Positions 10,445 to 21,427 of a stretch of 64,000 nucleotides of DNA are shown piece by piece. The DNA is taken from the NCBI RefSeq assembly GCF_009730915.1, contig NC_052477.1, forward strand, positions 10,555,688 to 10,619,687. The letters are read 5' to 3'. The position numbers were made by a program, and so were the translations under genes. This DNA comes from Dioscorea cayenensis subsp. rotundata. Its lineage: Eukaryota > Streptophyta > Magnoliopsida > Dioscoreales > Dioscoreaceae. Positions within the stretch are counted from its first letter, which is position 1, and each line of letters starts with the position of its first letter. The notes beneath the pieces were generated by a model. That model saw only the letters and a program-made list of their open reading frames with translations, ran no database searches and had not been told where the DNA came from.

Positions 10445-13078
10445 ATGGCCCAAGGGAATTCTTTGACATTGGTTGAAGAGGATCTTGAAATTGAGCAGAG
10501 ATTTAATAGAAGGGGCAAAGAACCTGTGCAAGAACAAAATTTTCCAGCTGAAATAGAGGTTGAAGAATCTGAATATATGGCAGAACAAGAGGGGCAACAA
10601 AGAACACTTTCAGATTTTGTTAGGCCTACAATTCATGGGACGCAATCGAGCATTGTTAGGCCATCGGTAGAAGCCAAGAAATTTGAGTTAAAGAAGGGTT
10701 TCATTCAAATGGTTCAACAGTCAACAAAATTTAATGGGTTAGCTGATGAAGACCCAAACAATCGTATTGAGAATTTTCTTGAAGTGTGTGACATGTTGAA
10801 GGTCAATGGGGTTTTGGATGATGTAATTTGCTTGAGAGCTTTCCCATTCTCATTGAAGGGAAGAGCTAAACAACGTCTCCATTCATTGCTAAGAGCTTCT
10901 ATCACAACATGGAACGAAATGGTCAAAGCCTTCCTTACAAGTTATTTCCCTCTGGGAAAATCGGCAAAGCTATGTAAGGAGATATCTTCATTTTTTCTGA
11001 TGGAGCTTAAATCCTTATTTGAGATTTGGGAGCGATTCAAGGACTTCTTGCGGACGTGCCCACAACATGGGTTTCCCGAATGGATGGTCATTCACACATT
11101 CTACAATGGGTTGAACTCAAGCACCTAACAACTTCTTGATGGAGCGTCGGGAGGAACATTGGGAAACAAGAAGCCTGAAGAGGTCCGACAATTAATTAAA
11201 GAAATGGGTTTGAATAGCTACCAATGGAATGCAAGAGAAAAGAAGAAAGTGGCCGGACACCATGAGATTGATGCGGTTAACTCCTTGGCAGCCCAAGTAG
11301 AGGCATTGAGCAAGAAATTGGATACTTTGACTTCGTCAAGAGTAGCCGCAATCACAAGTTGTGATGGTTATGGGGGTTCGCACATGCCATCCGATTGTCC
11401 TATCTCAATTGCTACTTCAACCCCAACTGAACAAGTAGATTTTGTGGGTAATTCGGGAAGAGGAGAATGTACTCCTTATAGAAACACCTACAACCAAGGT
11501 TGGAGGAACCACCCAAATCTCTCATGGGGCAATCAAGGGTAGCAAAAGGCCGCTGTCCCACAAGGATTTCTGCAAACATCTTCAATTCCGGAGAGAGTTT
11601 TAGAGTTAGAAAGGGTTTTTGTCAATGTTTATTCAATCAACTGACACAAGGTTCCAAAACATAGAGGTAACACTCCATAATCACACCACTTCCTTGCACA
11701 ATTTGGAGAATCAAGTTGGACAGATAGCGGAGTCATTGGTGAAAAGCCTTCTAGGAAGCTTGCCAAGTAACACCGAGACTAACACAAAGAGAGCAAGTGA
11801 AGGTGATCACTTTGAGGAGTGGTCAAGAGCTCCAAGAAAACTCACTACTGAGAAAAATTCTGAAATTCTTCAAGCTAAAATCCCCATTGCAGAGACTACT
11901 AAAATTCCTCAAGAAAGGCTGAAAGATAAGGTTCAAGACAAGGAGAAAGGGCCAGCTATGTTACCCCCTTCATATACTCCAAGAATTCCTTATCCAGTAC
12001 TGTTGAGGAAAGACCAAACTGATGAGAAAAATAGGAAATTCTTGCAACTATTCAAGGAGTTACACATCAACATTCCATTTGTAGAGGCGTTATCCCAAAT
12101 ACCTCATTATGCAAAATTCTTAAAGGACCTCTTGACTAACAAGAGGAAGATGGAAGAGAGTGTGGCTGTGGTCTTTGAAGGTAGTTATTTACCAATGCTT
12201 CAGAAAAATTTGCCAAACAAAATGAAAGATCCGAGAAGTTTCCTCATACCATGTGTAATCAGAGGTTTGTGGGAAGAAAAAGCCTTGGCCAATTTGGGGG
12301 CGAGTATTAATGTCATGCCATACACATTGTTTTAGAAATTGGGGTTGGGAGTGCCAAGACTAACCAGCATGACATTACAGCTGGCCGATCGCTCTGTTCG
12401 TCATCCTAGAGATATAATTGATGATGTTTTAGTAAAGGTTGACAAGTATATTTTTCCTACAGATTTTGTGGTGCTAGATATTGATGAAGACTTAGAGGTT
12501 CCATTAATTCTAGGAAGACCTTTTTTACAAATCCCTAAGGCGCTCATTGACATGGATGGAGGCAAGATGACATTGCGCATTGGAGAATAAAAGATCACAT
12601 ACCGCCTCGCCGAAGCAATGAAGCATTCTCTTACCTTTGATGACTCTTATTATTTTTAGATGTCAGTGATGAGATTGTTAATGAGTACTTGCAGGAATTT
12701 TTACATCCGGATCCATATGAGGAGTGGCCGGACATGGAGGAGGAGAAAATGAACAATGATGTAGACCAAGTCCTCAATGAGCAACCCCATGGAGGATTTT
12801 TCAAACAGATTTTTTGCTGAGTCAAGAGGTTGAGACGTCGCCACCGAAAGCACTCTAGCATGCTAGGACACAAGCATACAAAGGAAGATCATGACATTCC
12901 ATCATTCGGTAACAAGTTTAAATATTTCTCTTTGAGTATGCAAAATTTCTGTCCATCATGTGTCTAGGTTGCTAAGAAGGAGATTCTTCATCTTTATGAG
13001 CCACCATGGGGTAAGGACATGAGTGACATTTAACAAGTGCTTATTGGTAGGCAACCCAAGCTTTTAGTTAGTTTTTAA
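10445..13078 (+). pseudogene. gag-protease polyprotein of C element, broken
   Basis: The ATG at 10445 follows a pyrimidine-rich leader ending TTTCAG. Order: variable N-terminus, retrotransposon gag domain (about residues 80-235, with FNGLADEDPNNRIENFLE and AFLTSYFPLGKSAKL), a nucleocapsid-like region (about 11350-11400) whose CCHC knuckle has Tyr for the second Cys (CDGYGGSH), then an aspartic protease with LGASINVMP and ILGRPFL. The protease Asp is Asn (codon AAT at about 12292). In-frame stops lie at 11126, 11540, 12333 and 12588, with a frameshift between about 11545 and 11620. The frame ends in a conserved tail (PPWGK ... GRQPKLL) at 13076-13078. No reverse transcriptase or integrase follows. 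It is dead as written. Confidence 0.88.
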
Positions 13079-13838
13079 ACTTAGAATTTAAATTCTGTAG
13101 TAATAATTTCATGAGTGTGTGTCTTGATTAATTTTTTGTTGACCGTTGGTGTTTTCAATGATTTTTCAGTGATTCAAGTTGATTTTCATGTGTATGACAT
13201 GGTTTAGGGTGAATTTAATGTTTAAAGTTGAATATTTGGTGTTAATTTGGAGTTTTAGGCCTTGTGTGGGCTGTCTGCAAAAATTTTACAGTCCACTCAA
13301 CCGTGTGGAATTTCTACGGGGCGTGTATAGTATTTATGCGGGGTGTGGAATATCCACACCCACATGTGCCTATATGAAGGTTAAGAGACACTATTCATTG
13401 TCATCTTCCCTAACACACACTTTCATCTACAACCTCTTCACCTCTATGAAACTCACTTCTTACACTTCAAAACCAATTTTCTTCAATTCCTTTAAGGTAT
13501 AGACATGATTTGCTGGAGTTTTCACTGAGTTTCTTCTCCGATTTGTTCCAATAAGCCCTCACGTCTCTCTATCCCTTCCATGTATTCATTATCATTTTCG
13601 TGGAGTTTTCATGGTGTTTATGTGCAAATCTTCTTAGGAAATCATGCTAGATACCTCTTAGATGTGTATAAATGGGTTTAGAAGGTGTACGGGCATGACC
13701 TTGGCCAAGGTCGGGCACCCACGTAGGGACGTCGCCCCCTTGGCTGCGTGCCCGGCCAAGCCACGTGCCCATCAGCTGGGCACGTGGCAGGCCACACCCC
13801 AGGCCAGCCACACATGCGCGTGGTTAGCGTGCACTTGC
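13079..13838 (+). mobile_element. C element: palindrome-rich region upstream of a lost ORF2
   Basis: This corresponds to the region between gag-protease and ORF2 in the other elements. It has GTGTGGAATTTCTAC-type palindromes at 13300-13365, a TATA-like CCTATATGAAGG at about 13370, and a pyrimidine-rich stretch 13395-13495. A splice-donor-like AAG/GTATAG is at 13495-13502. A GC-rich palindromic island at 13690-13800 follows. The acceptor and ORF2 were lost where the B' element begins. Confidence 0.6.
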
Positions 13839-15688
13839 TGATAAGTGCTTGTGTGTTAAGAATGCGAAGTATTCTTTCCTTATGATGAGCATTACTTTTA
13901 TCATATTTAAGTGCTAATACATGTGTATTTGTGTTCTTTTGCATATGTAGGGTTGTGAAGCTAAGTATTGAGAAAAAAAGAAAAAAGTAGATCGTGAACG
14001 CACTATTTGGTAGAATCTTGGAAGGAACCAAGACGATTACACAAGTGGGGTCTTAAGATGCGTGAATATGTGCCAATCTCGATGTATTCATGCCATTACA
14101 ATGAGTCAGAGGGGCATGAAGGTAGTCACATTTGCGTATCCTGACTTGTGCATCGATAGCAAGATCGTCACCAATACGCTTTTTTGATTGAAGAAGAGTT
14201 GCGATCTACGGCATAAACGTGTGCCCGTTTATATTGCCTCGATGAAAAGTGTGGAATTGGGAGCATTTTGTTGAAGTACTGTAGTAGTTCCTATTCACAG
14301 CCAGCCAGAAAATAGATTTCTAGAGAATCCACACGGGCATGTGGAAATTCCCCACGCTCGTGTGGAAAATCCACATACCCGTGGAAAAAATCTACAGGGG
14401 CTTATGGATTCCCGATTCCAGCCTTATTTAAGCCGCGATTCAGCCGAATTTTTGCAATCTTTTTTCCCTCTTCTCTTCCACTTTTCTCCATCATTTGGAA
14501 AGCCGTTGGCTAGGGTTTGGAAAGGATTTTGGCAAGTCATGGAGTCATTCGAAGGATTTGACACTCCGATTCATTTGGAAGAAGGTTATTGGGAGAGCTT
14601 TTGTCAGCATAGATCCGGCGAGGTGTGCCCTAGGCCGGACAAGGGAATATTTGGAGAATACTAGGCTACTCCACAAGACCATCGATATGAACACCGAGGG
14701 GGTTTTTCTATGGATTACTTGTTTTTACATTCGATTTCATTGTTGATTGTAACTAGCTCCATGGAGAGCTAAACCCCCTAGTGGGTACTTGGATTTGTGA
14801 ATCGTAGGATGTATTTGTTTCATTAATCTTCTATATTGTTTCCCTTAATTGATGTTTTTTAATTGAGTTCCAATCTTAAATGCTTGTTGAAAGGTAGTCA
14901 TTGTAAGATTGGAGATAGTCGAGAGGTAGTGACACACCATGAGGGTTAGACATTGTAATCCTTGTGAGTAAGTGACACATCATGAAGGTTAGACATTGTA
15001 AGATTGGAGATAATCGAGAAGTAGTGGAGTGTCCCCTTTCTCCTAGGATGTGATTTATCCTACCTCCATGTTCCAAGAGTTCTTTGCGGTCATAGTAGAG
15101 TGAATGGGCTAAGGGATGACCTTCCGCTAGGGCTTAGTTGAAGTGACTCTAGCACCCAGGGCTTAATTGTGACTAGGGGTCTTTCACCTGGACCAAAGGG
15201 TTAGATCTATATATAGGAATAAGGTTTATCACGTGGAATCCCTAGAGCTTCTTGCAACTCTACATAGTGTCAGGTGTTAAGATTGATCGATTTCTCCGCC
15301 GGGACATAGTGTAGAGTTAGTCATGGTTGACCTTAAATTTGGGACCGTGTATTTAAGGATTTCCATGACTCATTAAGCATCAATTAGGAAACTTAATAGT
15401 TGGTTTGCACTTGAAGCAATTGTCCTAGGCGGACCAATATCCAAGTACCCCATCTCTATCGATTGCCTAACCTCTCATTTTAGTTGCACCTTGCTTTATT
15501 TCTTAGTTTCATTTATTATTGCTTCCATTACATTTCATCAACACAATCATTATTCTTTATTTGCTTAGTTAAATAGCAATCTTCGTATTTTTACTCCCTA
15601 CTCTCTGTGGATACAATACCCACTCATCTGGGATTTATTACTTCAACAAACCCATGCACTTGCGGGTAACACACAAGGGGCGTTGTCA
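13839..15688 (+). mobile_element. 5' LTR of a B' element
   Basis: It starts TGATAAGTGCTTGTGTGTTAAG and ends GGGGCGTTGTCA, followed by a PBS. It is a subfamily of B: the first 90 bases, the central palindromes (about 14330-14395) and the TATTTAAG box (14425-14432) match B. An internal duplication of GTGACACATCATGA-type sequence lies at about 14925-15000. Its 3' partner is an 85-bp stub at 23938. Confidence 0.92.
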
Positions 15689-15694
15689 TGTTTT

Positions 15695-15712
15695 TGGCGC
15701 CGTTGTCGGGGA
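15695..15712 (+). other. Primer binding site of B' element (tRNA-Asp)
   Basis: TGGCGCCGTTGTCGGGGA differs at one position from the complement of the tRNA-Asp(GUC) 3' end. It lies six bases from the LTR end. Confidence 0.92.
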
Positions 15713-15834
15713 GTAGGTGTTCAACGATACTTTGCACTTTGCTATTTTATCTATTCATCATTCACTCTATTTCATATTTTCGTATTCTTCCATCATTCTA
15801 ATTTTTCTTTTCTTTTTGGTTGCAGCTCCAGGTT

Positions 15835-18800
15835 ATGACCAGAGGGAACCCTTCACAACTTGTTGAAGGGGATCCTGAGCTTGAGCTTACACTTAGCAGA
15901 AGGTCAAGGGTCGGACAATATGGCAAAATAGAATGAGCAACAGATTACACTTTCTGACTATGCTAGACCTTTAGTTTTGTGCACACAATCGAGTATTGTG
16001 CGATCCCCAATCACATCTCAGAATTTTGAGCTAAAATAGGCACTCATTCAAATGATTCAATAGTTAGCGCAGTTCAATAGTTTGGCCGATAAGGACCCAA
16101 ACAATCATATTGAGAACTTCTTGGAAGTTTCTGATATGTTAAAGATTAATGGAGTGTCGGATGATGCTATCATATTGAGGGCTTTCCTATTCTCTCTCAA
16201 AGGAAAAGCCAAGCAATGGCTTCATTCATTGCCAAAGGCTTCCATCAAGACTTGGAATGAAATGCTCGAAGCCTTTCTTGTGAGATACTTTCCCTTAGGG
16301 AAGTCAGTGAGGCTTTGTGTTGAGATATCCTCATTCGTACAGATGGAGCTCAAATTATTGTTTGAGACATGGAAACGTTTCAAGGACCTCTTGCAAAAGT
16401 GCCCGCAACACGGATTCCCTAATAAATGTGAGTACAATTACAAGATAGCTTCTAGATGGTACCGCAGGAGATACAATGGGAAACAAGACCCCTGATGAAG
16501 CCCGGTAATTGGTAGAGGAAATGGCCATGAACAGTTACCAGTGGAATGCCCGGGAAAGGAAGAAAGTAGCCAGACTCTATGAAATTGATACAGTCACTTC
16601 TTTGGGGGCCCAAGTGCAATCATTAAGCAAGAAGTTAGACCTTCTAAATTCTAATAGATTAGCGGCCGTCACTACTTGCATAGGTTATGGGGGAGGACAT
16701 GCTCCAACCAATTGCCTTATTTCTATTGGAGATGCATCTTCAGTTGAGCAAGTTGATTTGGTAGGTAATGCCATGAGGAACCAAGGTAATCCGTATAACA
16801 ACACCTACAATCCGGGTTGGAAGAACAACCCCAACTTTTTGTGGAGTAACCACCAAGGGCAGTAGAAAGCTATATCACCACCGAGTTTCCAACAACAACA
16901 ACAAGCCCCAAACATGGAGAATATTGTTTCAAGTTTGGAGACCCAGATGAATGACTTAGTGAAAACTTTGACCAGATTTGTTCAAACACCGGACAATCGG
17001 TTTCAGTTGGTCAAAGCTACACTTCGTAACCGCACCGATTCAATACACAATTTAGAGAACCAAGTGAGGCAAATTACGAAGTCTCTATCGGAGAGACCTC
17101 AAGGGAGTCTACTTAGCAACACTGAAACTAATCCATGGAAACATGTGAAGGCGATCACTTTGAGAAGTGGTCATGAAGTTAATGGTAAATCTCCTAGTGA
17201 GAAAACCAATGTTGATGCACCCGAGGTCGTGGAAGTTAAGGAAAGAGCAAACAAGGAGAAGGAGGTGGCACCCCCATCCTACAAGCCTAGAATTCCTTAT
17301 CCTTCAAGATTGAAGAATGACCAAAATGATGAGCAATATAAGAATTTCTTGAGTCTATTTAAGCAATTGCACATCAACATTCCTTTTGTGGAGGTGTTGT
17401 CTCAAATGCCTCGGTATGCTAAGTTCTTGAAAGATCTACTGACCAATAAGAGGAAGTTGGAGGAAAGTACATCGGTGATCCTAGATGCCTCTTGTTCCAC
17501 GGTATTGCAAACAAATTTGCCGAACAAGGAGAAAGACCTCGGAAGCTTCATCATTCTGTACAACATTGGTAATATGGGTTAAGAAATGGTATTGCCCAAT
17601 TCTGGGACTAGCATAAACGTCATGCCATATACTTTCTTCAAGAAGCTAGGCTTGGGAGAGCCTAGGCCCACTTTGATGACATTACAATTGGTGGACCGAA
17701 CGGTGAGACATTCGAGGGGCATCATTGAAGACGTGCTTGTCAAGGTCGACAAGTATATATTTCCTATAGACTTCGTGGTCTTGGACATCGACAAGGATGT
17801 AAATGTTTATTTGTTACTTGGGAGGCCATTCTTGTGCACTTCCAAGGCACTAATCGACATGGATGGCGAGGAGTTGACATTGAGGGTTGGAGATGATAAG
17901 CTCACATGCCGCCTCGCCGAAGCCATGCAACATTCTCTTGACTTTGATGATGATCTATATTTTCTCGACACTACTGATGAGATAATTGATGAATATGTGC
18001 AGGAAATGTTGAATCTGGACCCGTATGAAGTGCTACTAGACGAAGAGGTAGATAATGAAGAAGTAATGAAGCTTGGTCTAGAGGAGAAAGTGCCATCTAC
18101 ACCAGGAATCATGAATAAGGTGCTTCGGAAGATGAAGCGAGGAAGGAGATGCCATAGGAAACGCTCCAAGGCTGTTGGGGATGTGCAAGATCAGAACAAG
18201 ATGGACGAGCCCTTGTTAAGTGGTACCAAGCTCGACAACTCTCCCTCTACCTTCAAAAGACAGTGTTCATCGTGCTTCCAAGCCATGGGTAAGAGGAAAA
18301 CCTTCATCTATGAACCCCCGTGGGGTAAGATAAGTTACGTCAAGCTAAGTGATGTTAAACAAGTGTGACACGTCCGAATATGCGTGCGTAAACCGCAAGT
18401 GCACGGGTGTCGAAGTAATAATTACTCGGTGAGTCGGGTAGTCGAATCCACAGGGAACGGAAGTACTAGTAATAACCACTTCTCAATTATCTAGTCGGAA
18501 TCAATGAATATAATGAAGTGAACTAATTGCAAAGCAAAAGCAAACAAGTATGCAAGAAATAAAGTAGAAGAGTCTCAATCACTAAGGATGAGGTATTCGG
18601 GCAATGATCCCCTAAAGATCTTCTTTAAAGCTCAAGATTCACTAAATGCTCTAGAATCGAGTCTAATGAGTCGAGGTAGTCCAACGATAACCAATCCTTG
18701 TCTCCAAGCAAAAGGCACTAGTCCCCTACAAGGTCCCGGTGGAGAAATCGACCAATCTCAACACTTCACACCCCATATGACCGTAATATGCTCTAAGGAA

Positions 18801-20132
18801 AACCCTAAGAGTGAAACCGATTCCTAAATGTAGATCCAACCCTAATTCCCGGCGAAGGATCCTAACCCCCTACAAGGTCCCGGCGGAGAAATCGAGCAAT
18901 CTCACGCCTCACACCAAATATAGTTGCAAAGAGAATATGGAATACGGAGATAGGAAACACTCAATCGAAAGGGAAAGGGACACTCCTCCATCTCAAGGCT
19001 CACCCTCTCAACCCTCTTTTAATCTTGGAAATCTAACTCTAATGGAGACCTCTCACATTAAAGTATTAAATCATGCAATGTAAATCAACCACAAGGATTA
19101 ACAACACTAGAAAAGCAATTAAATCACAAGATTAAAACTCAAGACAACTCGGATTAACTAGAAACATTAAGAGAATCAATCCAAAAAAATATAAATCTTA
19201 GGGTTCACATGCCCAAATACCCACTAGGGTTTAGCCCTCCATGGGCCTAGTTACAAAAACAATAATGAATACAATGAAAAGCAATAAAACCCATAGAGAA
19301 ACCCCTCGAATTGCATGGATTGGCCTTGATTGGTAGTTCTAAGTCTTGAAGGATTCCTCTCCGAAGCTAGGTTGCCAATGGCTCCCCAAAAATGCTATGA
19401 CATCGAAGGAATCTATCAAAGTTGGTGAAGAACTCCCTATCAATCGGGCGAAGACCTTCTCCTCAAACCCCTAGCCGCTCTCTCTCAATGTCTCTGCTCA
19501 AAGCTCCACAAAAGTCCCTTTAGAATCGGCCAAAAGGTGTATTTATAGCCTCACAACGCGTCATCACATGCCCCCACGCGCGCGTGGCTGCGAGAAACTT
19601 TCCAGCGGTCGCGCGGAATTTCCGCGCGGGCGCGTGAACAGTAATTCTGCTACAGTGATTCTGCTGCACGACGATAAACATTCTCCTCTTAAGGCCACAC
19701 GATCGGGCACACGATCATATGGTAGGCTATACGGCTTTTCCTTCATCAATGCGTCTTGAAAGGTCTTGAAATCTTTACAAAGAGGAGGAATATGGAGACA
19801 TGGCTGCCTTTGTGCCCTTCCATTAATAACTTGGCTTGCAAAAACTATGGAAGTTGGCACACATCTCCTCATACACGAACTCCTCTTGTGTCTTCCAACT
19901 TGATTTGTACAAGAACTCCCAATATTATGCCATGATAGCCTATCTTCGCTCCCTTTTCAAATCCCAATGCCTTCACAACCTATATGCATAAAAGAACACC
20001 CAATACACGAAATGAGACATAAACCGTATAAAATATGATGCTCAATGTATGTAAAACATGCATAAAAACATGTTCACTCAAGCACTTATCAAAGTGCTTC
20101 TTGGGAGGCAACCCAAGCCTTTTCTGTTTTAG
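15835..20132 (+). pseudogene. gag-protease of B' element, broken and interrupted by a solo LTR
   Basis: The ATG at 15835 follows a TTGCAG leader end. The gag domain is at about 15950-16500, with DPNNHIENFLE and GKAKQWLHSLPKAS. The knuckle-like sequence (about 16675-16720) has Tyr instead of the second Cys (CIGYGGGH). A linker with LENQVRQI follows, then protease (17586 on) with NSGTSINVMP, where Asn replaces the catalytic Asp, and LLGRPFL. Stops and frameshifts lie at about 15936, 16036, 16496, 16863 and 17580. The last long frame stops at 18366-18368 only because an inserted LTR begins TGA. The native end resumes after it (LLGRQPKPFLF, stop 20130-20132). There is no pol. Confidence 0.88.
18366..20091 (-). 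mobile_element. Solo LTR, family C, reverse
   Basis: On the + strand it begins TGACACGTCCGAATATG and ends CAAGCACTTATCA, the reverse of a C LTR. A perfect AAGTG duplication flanks it (18361-18365, 20092-20096), inside the conserved tail of gag-protease. The TATA box (reverse TATTTATAG) is at about 19538-19547. Confidence 0.95.
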
Positions 20133-21150
20133 TTAGTGTTTGCATGAATAAAGCATGAGTGTTTTGTGTCTTGATCTTTAGATCCTTTTGTTGTGACTTT
20201 CTTGTGAATTAATTGGTGTCATAATGTGCTTTATTGTTGTGGGGAAGAATTTTGGTCGTTTGAGCATATTTTCTGTCTTTTCTCTGGTTAAAGTTGCCTT
20301 GTAAGGCAGGCTCTATGTGTATAGTTATGCTCACAAATTTTCTACAGAACCTGTAAAGTTTTTTAAGTGTCCAGAGAAAACACACGCCCGTGTGGAATTT
20401 CCACACGGGCGTGCATTTTGGTTCAGCGCTCATCCAGAGACGGCACAGGGGCATGGACTGGCCCCTGTGAACGACCTTGAGACCGTCCACGCCTGTGTGG
20501 AATTTACACACGGGCGTGTATTTCCTTACAGTGACTTAGAAATTTTTCTCGAGAAGACACATAAGCGTGGACTTGCCCCTTTGGATGACTTCATCACAAA
20601 TGCACGGGTATGGGTAATTTCCGCACGCCCATATGGATCTCTGCAGGAAGGTTCTCCTCCATCCCTAGATGACACAGGGGCATGCATCTGAACCCTGTTA
20701 ACTGCCCAGTAAGGATACACGCCCGTGTGGAATTTCCGAACGGACGTGTGAAACACTTAGAGAAATTTTCACGGTTGGACAGAGAAGCCACAGGGGCGTG
20801 CGTTTGCCCCTGTGGGTTGGGCGCATGGGCGTGGGTAATTTCCATAAGGCCGTGTGTTTGTGTTTAGAGTATCAAAGTGTTATCCCAAGAGCACACAGGG
20901 GTGTGCGTCTATCCCAGTGGGTCTCTCCTGTGGAGTCACACGGGCGTAAATAATTTCCACACGCCCGTGTGAATGTACAGAAACGCAAAAGCCGCGGGAT
21001 TTCTTTAAAAGCCCTTTGAGTGTATTCATTCTTACACTCCCAATCACTCAGAGAATATTCTCCACTACTCTCTCGATCTCGCACCGTTGATCTAGAGGTG
21101 TTTCACTTGAATTTTCGGCCATATTCGAAGGCTTTCATCTTCAACTGTTG
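20133..21150 (+). promoter_or_regulatory. Palindrome-rich, promoter-like region and 5' leader upstream of ORF2 (B')
   Basis: From about 20376 to 20971 it carries repeated imperfect palindromes of two kinds, CACGCCCGTGTGGAATTTCC and CACAGGGGC..GCCCCTGTG. The last has 11-bp arms (20937-20947 and 20961-20971). A TATA-like TTTAAA follows at 21004-21009, then a pyrimidine-rich leader (21020-21145) and a splice-donor-like TTG/GTAAAC at 21151. The B LTR has the same order: palindromes, then TTTAAAAGCC. Promoter activity is inferred. Confidence 0.5.
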
Positions 21151-21425
21151 GTAAACCGTCAATTCCTCTTTTGTTCGCTATGAATTGATTTTAATCCATT
21201 AAAATGATGAATGTTACTTCATTTGTATGTTTATAGGGTTTATGCATGCTTAGAACAAAGTAAGAAAGAGTACAAAGGGGTATGTTTGGTTTAGTGAGGC
21301 ATGGCCGTGCGGTTTTCACACCCCGTGGATCCACAAGGGCGTGTGGAAATCCCACAAGACCGTGTGGAATTCGACATAATTAATTTTTGAATTCTTTAGA
21401 TCAATTTTATGTTTTAATTTTGCAG
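21151..21425 (+). other. Putative leader intron before ORF2 (B')
   Basis: It begins GTAAAC and ends TTTTAATTTTGCAG, two bases before the ATG at 21428. Its length, 275 bp, nearly equals that of 48737-49010 (274 bp) in another copy. It is AT-rich except for a palindrome segment at about 21297-21365. Confidence 0.5.
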
Positions 21426-21427
21426 AT

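Noticed and set aside
20097..20117. CTTGGGAGGCAACCCAAG as a conserved RNA hairpin
   Set aside because: The stem is lost in the C copy (ATTGGTAGGCAACCCAAG, about 13043-13060) and in the reverse copy near 28100, while the encoded GRQPK stays in most copies. Conservation is better explained by coding.
20376..20971. Regularly spaced short palindromic repeats resembling a CRISPR array
   Set aside because: Units are imperfect, spacing is irregular, the intervening sequence is itself repeated in the other copies, and the setting is a plant retrotransposon.
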